The notes beneath the pieces are model-generated. The model was not told where the DNA came from. It did no database searches and saw nothing but the letters and a program-made list of their open reading frames with translations. This document shows, piece by piece, positions 57,396 through 64,000 of a stretch of 64,000 nt of DNA. Position 1 is the stretch's first letter; each line of letters begins with the position of its first letter. The position numbers and the translations under genes are program-made. Source of the stretch: Kitasatospora mediocidica KCTC 9733 (GTDB lineage Bacteria > Actinomycetota > Actinomycetes > Streptomycetales > Streptomycetaceae); assembly GCF_000744225.1 (NCBI RefSeq), contig NZ_JQLN01000005.1, forward strand, positions 1,364,001 through 1,428,000, in the 5' to 3' direction.

Positions 57396-57404
57396 TTGTC
57401 CACA
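57396..57404. promoter_or_regulatory. DnaA box at the dnaA promoter
   Basis: A perfect TTGTCCACA (plus strand) lies 4 bp upstream of the dnaA -35 candidate. Binding there would support autoregulation of dnaA, as reported for streptomycetes. Confidence 0.65.
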
Positions 57405-57460
57405 GGCTGTGCACGAGTGCCCTGTGGCGGTCAGTCGGGGAGTCCTCCGACGAAGCCGGT

Positions 57461-57490
57461 TTGACCCTCGACCCTCGTCCCGCGTACCGT
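57461..57490 (+). promoter_or_regulatory. Candidate rpmH promoter
   Basis: TTGACC (57461-57466), an 18-bp spacer and TACCGT (57485-57490) match the housekeeping sigma factor consensus at four and three or more positions. It lies about 215 bp before the rpmH start. Confidence 0.45.
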
Positions 57491-57704
57491 AACCAGGTCG
57501 AGTTGTCGATGGCCGCTGCCGCATGTCCGCGGGTCCACCCCGCTTCCAGAAGGCGCGCAGCACGGGCGCCGTGGATTGCCTCTTACCCCAGCAGACCTGG
57601 GGTTTCGGGTCGGATTTCCCAGTCCTGAAGGGGAGATCACGCGGACGCACGGTGACGGCCAAGCTGCGATTCGTCATCCTACGATTCACCCCAGGAGCCC
57701 CCGA

Positions 57705-57842
57705 GTGAGCAAGCGCACCTTCCAGCCGAACAACCGTCGTCGCGCCAAGACCCACGGCTTCCGGCTGCGGATGCGTACCCGCGCCGGCCGCGCCATCCTG
57801 GCGACCCGCCGTGCCAAGGGCCGCACCAACATCTCCGCCTGA
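57705..57842 (+). CDS. rpmH: Ribosomal protein bL34
   Basis: The 45-residue basic protein has the canonical [20 protein letters not shown] sequence. GTG 57705 has AGGAG 8 nt upstream. It is part of the large ribosomal subunit and starts the rpmH-rnpA-yidD-yidC operon. rnpA follows in 19 bp. Confidence 0.97.
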   Translation: MSKRTFQPNNRRRAKTHGFRLRMRTRAGRAILATRRAKGRTNISA

Positions 57843-57861
57843 TCCGCGTCCAGGGTCTCCA

Positions 57862-58302
57862 GTGCTGCCCCCCGAGAATCGGCTGCGGCGGCGCCAGGAC
57901 TTCGCGACCGCGGTCAAACGCGGACGCCGGGCCGGCCGACCGCTGCTAGTCGTCCATCTCAGACGAGAGGACGAGCCTGCGGCGCAGGTCGCCGGGGACA
58001 GCGACTCCCACCCGCACGTCGCCGAGGGGACATCCTCGGCGCGTGCGGGTTTCGTCGTGAGCAAGGCGGTCGGACCGGCCGTGGTGCGCAACGTCGTGAA
58101 GCGTCGCCTGCGTCACCTTGTCCGGGACCGTCTGGCGCAGTTTCCCGCAGGTAGCCTGATAGTGGTACGCGCGCTGCCCCCGTCGGGGACGGCTTCGTAC
58201 CTGGATCTTGCACATGACCTGGATGCGGCCCTTCGGCGGTTGCTCCGCACGGAGCCCGGCCCCTCGACAACAGGGGTCCCGGCGACAGGATCAGGGCGAT
58301 GA
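57862..58302 (+). CDS. rnpA: Ribonuclease P protein component
   Basis: The product has 146 residues from GTG 57862; family start [20 protein letters not shown]. The RNR motif [20 protein letters not shown] is intact. It assists the RNase P RNA to remove tRNA leaders. The C-terminal extension of ~20 residues is Pro/Thr-rich. Its stop overlaps the yidD start (ATGA). Confidence 0.93.
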   Translation: MLPPENRLRRRQDFATAVKRGRRAGRPLLVVHLRREDEPAAQVAGDSDSHPHVAEGTSSARAGFVVSKAVGPAVVRNVVKRRLRHLVRDRLAQFPAGSLIVVRALPPSGTASYLDLAHDLDAALRRLLRTEPGPSTTGVPATGSGR

Positions 58303-58700
58303 AGTACCTGCTGATGGGACTGATCAGGGCCTACCAGTGGACGATCAGTCCACTGCTCGGTCCGGTCTGCCGTTACTACCCGTCGTGTTCGCACTACGGG
58401 TACGACGCCGTGCGGGTGCACGGCGCGGTGAAGGGCAGTGCCCTCACCGCGTGGCGCATCCTGCGCTGCAACCCCTGGTCCCCCGGCGGTGTGGACCACG
58501 TACCGCCACGCAAGCATCCCGTTTGGCACCAGCGGCTCCGCGCCCTGGTGCAGCCCAGGACCGGCACCGCCGTTCGCCCGGAGCCCGCGGGCTCCCCGGC
58601 CGACGGCCCGGTCACCACAGGCTCGACGGCTGCTGGTCAGACGTCGGTAGGCCCGATGTCCGCAAGCCTGACGACCAAGCCCAATGCCCAAGGAGTCTGA
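58299..58700 (+). CDS. yidD: Membrane protein insertion efficiency factor YidD
   Basis: The protein has 133 residues. The YidD core ([55 protein letters not shown]) is typical; the ~50-residue Thr/Pro/Gly tail is an extension beyond the usual ~80-90 residues. It supports YidC in inserting membrane proteins. Its ATG overlaps rnpA. Confidence 0.92.
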   Translation: MKYLLMGLIRAYQWTISPLLGPVCRYYPSCSHYGYDAVRVHGAVKGSALTAWRILRCNPWSPGGVDHVPPRKHPVWHQRLRALVQPRTGTAVRPEPAGSPADGPVTTGSTAAGQTSVGPMSASLTTKPNAQGV

Positions 58701-58703
58701 CCG

Positions 58704-59894
58704 GTGACCTGGTCCTTCCTGAATCCCCTGTACACCGCGGTGTCCTGGATCATCGTCCAGTTCCACTCGCTGTACAGCCACGTCTTCCCGGCCGACAGCG
58801 GTTGGGCCTGGGGTCTGGCCATCGCCTCGATGGTGATCGTGATCCGGATCTGCCTGATCCCGCTCTTCGTGAAGCAGATCAAGTCGACCCGGGCCATGCA
58901 GGCTATCCAGCCGAAGATGAAGGCCATCCAGGAGCGCTACAAGAACGACAAGCAGCGCCAGTCCGAAGAGATGATGAAGCTCTACAAGGAGGCGGGCACC
59001 AACCCCTTCTCGAGCTGCCTTCCGATCCTGGTGCAGATGCCGTTCTTCACCGCCCTCTACGGGGTGCTGAGCTCGGTCGCGCACAACAAGCCGATCGGCG
59101 TCATCAAGGGCGACCTGCTGGCGAGTGCCCAGCATGCGCACATCTTCGGTGCGCCGCTGTCGGCGACCTTCGTGCACAGCGGTGACACCAGCGTCAAGGT
59201 CGTCACCGGCGTGATGATCATCCTGATGTCGCTGTCGCAGTTCATCACCCAGCGCCAGCTGATGACCAAGAACATGGACCTCACGGTCAAGACGCCGTTC
59301 ATGCAGCAGCAGAAGATGCTGATGTACGTCTTCCCGTTCATGTTCGCCGTGATGGGCATCAACTTCCCGGTCGGTGTGCTGGTCTACTGGCTGACCACCA
59401 ACGTCTGGTCGATGGGCCAGCAGCTGGTTGTCATCCACAACAACCCGACGCCCGGCAGCAAGGCCTGGGACGAGCGTCAGGCCCGCCTGAAGGCGGCCGG
59501 CCGGTTGAACCCGGACGGCACCGTGATCAAGGGTGCGGGCGTCCTCGGGCTCGTCGGTCTCGGCGGGAGCAAGGCCGCCGCGCAGCAGCAGGCCGCAGCC
59601 GCGGCCGCCGTCACGGAGTCGGTCCAGGTCCGCCGCCAGCAGCCGCGCAAGCAGAGCAAGTCGCAGCGCCAGCAGGTGCACACCGGTGCCAAGGTCGGCC
59701 TCGCCAAGGACGACGCCGCCGAGGACGAGGCTCCCGAGGATGCCGTGCCCTCGACGCAGGGAGCCGGCAAGACCGAGTCCCCGGCCGCTGCCAAGCGCCA
59801 GCAGCCGACCAAGCAGAGCGGCGGATCGGCGAAGCGGGGCCCGCAGCAGGGCGGCCAGTCGCAGAGCGGTCAGCGGCCCAAGAAGAAGTCCTGA
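58704..59894 (+). CDS. yidC: Membrane protein insertase YidC
   Basis: The protein has 396 residues from GTG 58704. Five membrane helices with the conserved Arg in [20 protein letters not shown], and helix motifs [17 protein letters not shown] and [15 protein letters not shown]. The C-terminal ~120 residues are a Lys/Arg/Gln-rich tail that would bind ribosomes. It inserts inner-membrane proteins. It is fourth in the rpmH operon. Confidence 0.95.
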   Translation: MTWSFLNPLYTAVSWIIVQFHSLYSHVFPADSGWAWGLAIASMVIVIRICLIPLFVKQIKSTRAMQAIQPKMKAIQERYKNDKQRQSEEMMKLYKEAGTNPFSSCLPILVQMPFFTALYGVLSSVAHNKPIGVIKGDLLASAQHAHIFGAPLSATFVHSGDTSVKVVTGVMIILMSLSQFITQRQLMTKNMDLTVKTPFMQQQKMLMYVFPFMFAVMGINFPVGVLVYWLTTNVWSMGQQLVVIHNNPTPGSKAWDERQARLKAAGRLNPDGTVIKGAGVLGLVGLGGSKAAAQQQAAAAAAVTESVQVRRQQPRKQSKSQRQQVHTGAKVGLAKDDAAEDEAPEDAVPSTQGAGKTESPAAAKRQQPTKQSGGSAKRGPQQGGQSQSGQRPKKKS

Positions 59895-59980
59895 TCCGCC
59901 CGCGTTGCTGAGCCGGACCTCTGCCTGATCTTCGTCCTCGGCCCGTACCTCTGGGCCCCATCTCCGAAGGAGTCCCTCCT

Positions 59981-60529
59981 GTGACGGAAGGCACCACCTC
60001 CGCCGTCGATGCCGGTCAGAGCGTCGATGCCGTCGATGCCGTCGACTCGACCGACACCCTGCTCGCTGGTCTGGAGCAGGAGGGCGAGATCGCGGCCGAC
60101 TATCTGGAAGGCCTGCTGGACATCGCCGACCTCGACGGCGACATCGACATGGACGTGGAGGGCGATCGCGCCCTGGTGTCCATCGTCGGTGACGGCGACG
60201 ACCGGACGCTGCTGCGTCTGGTCGGGCAGGACGGGGAGGTGCTGGAGGCGCTCCAGGAGCTGACCCGGCTGGCCGTGCACCGCGAGACCGGCGAGCGCAG
60301 CCGGCTGATGCTGGACATCGCCGGCTTTCGGGCGCGCAAGCGGACCGAGCTGGCGGACCTGGGTGCCAAGGCCGCGGAGCAGGCGAAGACGACCGGCGAG
60401 CCGGTCAAGCTGCGGCCGATGACCCCGTTCGAGCGCAAGGTCGTCCACGACGCCGTGGCTGCGGCCGGACTGCGCAGCGAGTCGGAGGGCGAGGAGCCCC
60501 AGCGCTGCGTTGTCGTCCTGGCGGGTTGA
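59981..60529 (+). CDS. khpB: KH-R3H RNA-binding protein (Jag/KhpB family)
   Basis: The protein has 182 residues. An acidic head, a KH domain (EIAADYLEGLLDIADLDGDI) and a C-terminal R3H domain (FERKVVHDAVAAAGLRSESE) are visible. Jag/KhpB binds RNA and influences cell shape and division. GTG 59981 has GAAGGAG upstream. It follows yidC with 86 bp, as usual. Confidence 0.92.
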   Translation: MTEGTTSAVDAGQSVDAVDAVDSTDTLLAGLEQEGEIAADYLEGLLDIADLDGDIDMDVEGDRALVSIVGDGDDRTLLRLVGQDGEVLEALQELTRLAVHRETGERSRLMLDIAGFRARKRTELADLGAKAAEQAKTTGEPVKLRPMTPFERKVVHDAVAAAGLRSESEGEEPQRCVVVLAG

Positions 60530-60557
60530 GACCCGTCTGCGAAGCCCGCTCCCGACC

Positions 60558-60586
60558 GACCCCGTCCGCCTCGTGCGGGCGGGGTC
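60558..60586 (+). terminator. Terminator after khpB
   Basis: GACCCCGTCCGC and GCGGGCGGGGTC form a 12-bp stem with one wobble pair and a 5-nt loop. It is 28 bp past the khpB stop. Confidence 0.75.
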
Positions 60587-60621
60587 GTCGTTCCTGGGGC
60601 GGGTCCGAGTTGGCGGGGGAT

Positions 60622-60635
60622 GTTTCACGTGAAAC
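60622..60635. promoter_or_regulatory. parS site 1
   Basis: GTTTCACGTGAAAC is a perfect 14-bp parS core, the ParB binding site. It lies between khpB and rsmG. Confidence 0.95.
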
Positions 60636-60680
60636 GGTGCTTGAGGCGGGTCGGTGGAATCGGTGAGCGGAGAAGCTGAG

Positions 60681-61451
60681 ATGGCGACGGACAGTGCGGC
60701 GGCCGAGGGTGTGCCGGAGGGGCTCTCCGAGGCACCGCAGGCGGCCCGGGAGATCTTCGGTGAGCAGTTCTCCGCCGCGGAGCGCTACGCCGAGCTGCTG
60801 GCAACCTCGGGGGTTCAGCGCGGGCTGATCGGGCCGCGGGAGGTGCCGCGGCTCTGGGACCGCCATGTGCTGAACTGCGCGGTGCTGGCGGAGCTGCTCC
60901 CGATCGGGGCGACGCTCTGCGACGTCGGGTCGGGCGCGGGCCTGCCCGGGATTCCGGTGGCGCTGGCGCGGCCGGATGTCTCGGTGACGCTGCTGGAGCC
61001 GCTGCTGCGGCGCACCACCTTCCTGGAGGAGGTGGTCCGGGAGCTGGGCCTGGAGAACGTCACCGTGCTGCGGGGGCGGGCCGAGGAGATGATCGGCAAG
61101 GTCGCGGTGGAGATCGTCACCGCGCGCGCGGTGGCTCCGCTGGACCGGCTGGCCGGCTGGGGCCTGCCCCTGCTGCGTCCGTACGGGCAGATGCTGGCGC
61201 TCAAGGGCGACAGTGCCGAGCAGGAGCTCGCCGAGTCCCGCGCGGCGCTCGCCCGGCTCGGCGCGGTGGAGTGCTCGGTGATCCCGGTGGGGGAGAGCGC
61301 CCTGGGCGCCGCGACCCGGGTGGTCCAGGTGAAGGTCGGCGAGAGCCCGGGCGGCGTCAAGGCGGCGACCCGGCGGGCCAAGGCGGCCAGGGCGGGGCGG
61401 GTGGCCCGGCCGGCCGACGGCGGCCGTGCCGCGGGGCGGCGCCGACGCTGA
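60681..61451 (+). CDS. rsmG: 16S rRNA (guanine-N7) methyltransferase RsmG
   Basis: The product has 256 residues from ATG 60681 (GGAG upstream; earlier in-frame GTGs at 60654 and 60663 are alternatives). The SAM motif LCDVGSGAGLPGIPVALARP and the RsmG residues PREVPRLWDRHVLNCAVL are clear. It methylates G527 of 16S rRNA (E. coli numbering). The C-terminus is Lys/Arg/Gly-rich. It precedes parA as usual. Confidence 0.93.
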   Translation: MATDSAAAEGVPEGLSEAPQAAREIFGEQFSAAERYAELLATSGVQRGLIGPREVPRLWDRHVLNCAVLAELLPIGATLCDVGSGAGLPGIPVALARPDVSVTLLEPLLRRTTFLEEVVRELGLENVTVLRGRAEEMIGKVAVEIVTARAVAPLDRLAGWGLPLLRPYGQMLALKGDSAEQELAESRAALARLGAVECSVIPVGESALGAATRVVQVKVGESPGGVKAATRRAKAARAGRVARPADGGRAAGRRRR

Positions 61452-61498
61452 GAGCTGCCGGTCGGAGCCCGCTGAGGCCGTTCTGACCATGCTGGACG

Positions 61499-61536
61499 AA
61501 GAGGCCCGGGTCGCCATGGTGCGACGCGGGCCTCTT
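61499..61536 (+). terminator. Terminator after rsmG
   Basis: AAGAGGCCCG and CGGGCCTCTT make a 10-bp stem with inner GTCGC/GCGAC pairing; followed by TGTTG. Confidence 0.8.
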
Positions 61537-61584
61537 GTTGTTCGGAGTGTCGCACCGTCAGATTTGCGACATTGCGGGCATCGT

Positions 61585-61598
61585 GTTTCACGTGAAAC
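61585..61598. promoter_or_regulatory. parS site 2
   Basis: Second perfect GTTTCACGTGAAAC, in the rsmG-parA gap. Confidence 0.95.
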
Positions 61599-61657
61599 GT
61601 CGCTCCCTGCTTTCTGGAATCCTCGGTCGCAGCCGGGCGGTGACTGTTGCCGCTCCG

Positions 61658-61671
61658 GTTTCACGTGAAAC
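61658..61671. promoter_or_regulatory. parS site 3
   Basis: Third perfect GTTTCACGTGAAAC, 10 bp before the parA start, so ParB bound here could block or stimulate parAB transcription or translation start. Confidence 0.95.
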
Positions 61672-61681
61672 ACTGACCCCC

Positions 61682-62692
61682 ATGCAGGACTCGGAGACCA
61701 TCGGCCAGATCGATGACACCCCCATCGGGAGGGCGGCGCAGGCCGCTGTCCGTGCCATGGGGAGGGCGGGTGAGGGGCTGCCACGGCCGCCGGCGACCCG
61801 CGTGATCGTGGTGGCCAACCAGAAGGGCGGGGTGGGGAAGACCACCAGCACCGTCAACATGGCGGCCTCGCTCGCCATGCACGGCCTACGCGTGCTGGTG
61901 ATCGACCTCGACCCCCAGGGCAACGCCTCCACCGCGCTCGGGATCGACCACCACGCCGAGGTGCCGTCGATCTACGACGTCCTGGTCGAGGGCAAGCCGA
62001 TGGCCGACGTGGTCCAGCCGGTGGTGGACGTCGAGGGCCTCTTCTGTGTCCCGGCCACCATCGACCTGGCCGGCGCGGAGATCGAGCTGGTCTCGCTGGT
62101 GGCCCGGGAGAGCCGGCTGCAGCGGGCCATCGCCGCCTACGAGCAGCCGCTCGACTACATCCTGATCGACTGCCCGCCCTCGCTTGGCCTGTTGACGGTC
62201 AATGCGCTGGTGGCGGGCCAGGAGGTGCTGATCCCGATCCAGTGCGAGTACTACGCGCTGGAGGGGCTGGGGCAGCTGCTGCGCAACGTCGAGCTGGTGC
62301 GTGCGCACCTGAACCCGACGCTGCACGTCTCGACCATTCTGCTCACCATGTACGACGCCCGGACCAGGCTGGCCGCCCAGGTCGCGGAGGAGGTGCGCAA
62401 CCACTTCGCCGCCGAGGTGCTGCGGACCGCCATTCCGCGGTCGGTCCGGATCTCCGAGGCACCGAGCTACGGTCAGACCGTACTCACCTACGACCCGGGA
62501 TCCACCGGGGCGCTCTCCTACCTGGAGGCCGCCCGTGAGCTGGCGCTGCGGGCGGTGGGCCTGGAGACTCCGCCCAGCGTGGTGGAGCAGGCTGCCGCGG
62601 ACGCTCTCGGCGCGGTGGGCAAGCACCGGCACACGATCGGCGCGCAGGCGGCGCCGATGGCACAGCACAGCACGATGGAGGGCAACCGGTGA
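61682..62692 (+). CDS. parA: Chromosome partitioning ATPase ParA
   Basis: The product has 336 residues from ATG 61682. A ~35-residue head precedes the deviant Walker A KGGVGKTT, Walker A' VLVIDLDPQGNAST, and Walker B YILIDCPPSLGLLTVNAL. ParA moves or anchors origins with ParB; in streptomycetes it acts during sporulation. No ribosome-binding site is evident and parS site 3 lies there. The stop overlaps parB (GTGA). Confidence 0.95.
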   Translation: MQDSETIGQIDDTPIGRAAQAAVRAMGRAGEGLPRPPATRVIVVANQKGGVGKTTSTVNMAASLAMHGLRVLVIDLDPQGNASTALGIDHHAEVPSIYDVLVEGKPMADVVQPVVDVEGLFCVPATIDLAGAEIELVSLVARESRLQRAIAAYEQPLDYILIDCPPSLGLLTVNALVAGQEVLIPIQCEYYALEGLGQLLRNVELVRAHLNPTLHVSTILLTMYDARTRLAAQVAEEVRNHFAAEVLRTAIPRSVRISEAPSYGQTVLTYDPGSTGALSYLEAARELALRAVGLETPPSVVEQAAADALGAVGKHRHTIGAQAAPMAQHSTMEGNR

Positions 62693-63786
62693 GTGGTCGC
62701 AGGGGTCTGGGACGAGGGCTTGGGGCGCTGATCCCGCCGGGCAGCGCGCCGGGGGCGGCGAGCGGGACGACGACGGTGGCTCCGGCACGCTCCGGTCAGC
62801 CGGAGGGGCTGCCGACGGGCGCGCTGCTGCCGACCGGCACGGTGTCGCCCAGCGCGATGCCGGTCCTGCCCTCGGGTCGCGGCACGGTGGCGGCCAAGGC
62901 GGCGGAGAACGCCCGGGAGGCTCTCGCCGAGCTGGCCCCGGTCGAGGGAGCGCGGTTCGCCGAGCTGCCGCTGGACAGCATCACGGCCAACCCGCGCCAG
63001 CCGCGCGAGGTGTTCGACGAGGACAAGCTGGCCGAGCTGGTCGCCTCCATCAAGGAGGTGGGCCTGCTCCAGCCGGTGGTGGTGCGTCAGGTCGGTCCTG
63101 AGCGGTTCGAGCTGATCATGGGCGAGCGCCGCTGGCGCGCCTCTCGTGAAGCGGGCCTGGAGCAGATCCCCGCGATCGTCCGGGCCACCGAGGACGACAA
63201 GCTGTTGCTGGACGCGTTGCTGGAGAACCTGCACCGGGCGGAGCTGAACCCGCTGGAAGAGGCCAACGCCTACGAGCAGCTGCTGACCGACTTCTCCTGC
63301 ACCCACGACGAGCTGGCCGACCGGATCGGCCGCTCGCGTTCGCACGTCTCCAACACGCTGCGCCTGCTGCGGCTCTCCGCCACGGTGCAGCGCCGGGTTG
63401 CCGCTGGTGTGCTGACAGCCGGTCACGCGCGTGCCCTGCTGGGCGTCGTGGACGGCGAGCGGCAGGACCAGCTGGCCCGCCGGATCATCGCCGAGGGGCT
63501 CTCGGTGCGCACCACCGAGGAGATCGTCGCGCTGCTGGACCAGGACGAGAAGCCCCAGCGCCCGGCCGGCCCGAAGGCCGGCAAGCTGCTCTCCCCGGCC
63601 TTCAACGATCTGGCCGGCCGGCTCTCCGACCGCTTCGACACCCGGGTCAAGGTCGAGGTCTCCCAGCGCAACGGGAAGCTCGGCAAGGGCAAGGTGGTCC
63701 TGGAGTTCGCTTCGGTGGAGGACCTCAACCGGATCCTGGACAGCCTGGCGCCGGGGGACGACGGGCTGCGGCTCTCCCCGAGCTGA
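62689..63786 (+). CDS. parB: Chromosome partitioning protein ParB
   Basis: The 365-residue protein starts GTG 62689 with SGRRGLGRGLGALIP, the ParA-stimulating motif. CTP-binding ParB/Srx motifs (NPRQPREVF, GERRWRAS) and the HTH (DELADRIGRSRSHVSNTLRL) precede a dimerisation domain (ending VLEFASVEDLNRILDSL). It binds parS, slides as a CTP clamp and organises the origin. It is co-translated with ParA. Confidence 0.96.
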   Translation: MSGRRGLGRGLGALIPPGSAPGAASGTTTVAPARSGQPEGLPTGALLPTGTVSPSAMPVLPSGRGTVAAKAAENAREALAELAPVEGARFAELPLDSITANPRQPREVFDEDKLAELVASIKEVGLLQPVVVRQVGPERFELIMGERRWRASREAGLEQIPAIVRATEDDKLLLDALLENLHRAELNPLEEANAYEQLLTDFSCTHDELADRIGRSRSHVSNTLRLLRLSATVQRRVAAGVLTAGHARALLGVVDGERQDQLARRIIAEGLSVRTTEEIVALLDQDEKPQRPAGPKAGKLLSPAFNDLAGRLSDRFDTRVKVEVSQRNGKLGKGKVVLEFASVEDLNRILDSLAPGDDGLRLSPS

Positions 63787-63805
63787 GTGCTCGGAGGTTC
63801 GAACA

Positions 63806-63843
63806 CTGTGGGTGCATGTTTCACGTGAAACATGCACCCACAG
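63806..63843. promoter_or_regulatory. 38-bp perfect palindrome containing parS site 4
   Basis: parS core GTTTCACGTGAAAC (63818-63831) is flanked by 12-bp arms (CTGTGGGTGCAT / ATGCACCCACAG). It is 20 bp past the parB stop. The extended palindrome could also fold as a transcription terminator. Confidence 0.9.
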
Positions 63844-63922
63844 CCGTCTGCGCCGGGCTTTCACGGATGGGTCCTTGGGCGTGGGGGTCCCTGGGTAGGA
63901 ACCGATCGAGGAGGTGTGGTGG

Positions 63923-64000
63923 ATGGGACGCAGAATCGCCCCACTGACCCTGGACAACCTGGCCGACCTGCCGGAGCCGTGCCGCTCCTGCGTGTTCTGG
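63923..64000 (+). CDS. Truncated final ORF, N-terminus of a probable GNAT-type acetyltransferase
   Basis: Only 26 residues are visible (MGRRIAPLTLDNLADLPEPC ...). AGGAGG lies about 8 nt before ATG 63923. In streptomycetes a GNAT acetyltransferase commonly follows parB, and the opening RIAPLTLDNLADLP fits; the evidence is positional and weak. Confidence 0.5.
   Translation, partial: MGRRIAPLTLDNLADLPEPCRSCVFW

Larger units (their letters stand above)
57271..57704. other. dnaA-rpmH divergent intergenic region
   Basis: The 434-bp region carries divergent promoter candidates for dnaA (57363-57391, minus) and rpmH (57461-57490, plus) and one TTGTCCACA box (57396). No ORF of quality was found. Confidence 0.6.

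Overview
The window looks like a piece of a Streptomycetaceae chromosome (Streptomyces, Kitasatospora or Streptacidiphilus; the sequence alone does not decide which). It is very GC-rich, many genes start with GTG, and it carries a chaplin, a CrgA/FHA/PknB block and the actinobacterial replication-origin gene order. It spans the centre of the chromosome: oriC at about 54.3-54.9 kb, with dnaA, dnaN, recF, gyrB, gyrA, rpmH, rnpA, yidC, rsmG, parA and parB around it and four parS sites.

Layout. 0-6.6 kb: truncated TrmH-type RNA methylase, FUSC membrane protein, a frame-disrupted Bro-N protein, a translationally coupled HTTM membrane protein/DUF5819 pair, a rhodanese and a J-domain-like protein. 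6.9-14 kb: SpoIIE phosphatase fused to a HATPase, rhomboid-like protein, MprF-like protein, a LuxR-type two-component pair and a 160-bp MITE-like element that touches the kinase stop codon. 14-17 kb: a three-gene DUF4331/Tat module and a chaplin. 17-24.6 kb: a five-gene lipid-modification operon (FAD oxidoreductase, DUF1365, two CFA-type methyltransferases, DUF1295) facing sigK-rskA. Both transcription units have the same CCAATCC...CGAAT promoter-like motif. 24.8-25.8 kb: roadblock/ArsR pair and tRNA-Leu.

26-39 kb is the cell-growth and division block fhaA-fhaB-pstP-rodA-pbpA-pknB, followed by two class E sortases, a pabA/trpG amidotransferase, a small membrane protein, a DUF881 protein and crgA. 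The crgA-rhomboid gap holds four DnaA boxes. 39-45 kb: rhomboid protease, cyclophilin, DUF5324, tRNA-Ala, DLW-39, tRNA-Ile, a third CFA methyltransferase and DUF3566. 45-54 kb, minus strand: dnaN, gnd, recF, dciA-like, gyrB, gyrA. After oriC and dnaA, the plus-strand run rpmH-rnpA-yidD-yidC-khpB-rsmG-parA-parB continues to a truncated final ORF.

The most notable observations are the putative SigK regulon motif shared by two promoters, the DnaA-box cluster 15 kb from oriC, the 38-bp palindrome built around parS downstream of parB, the MITE-like element, and the uncharacterised DUF4331 module.
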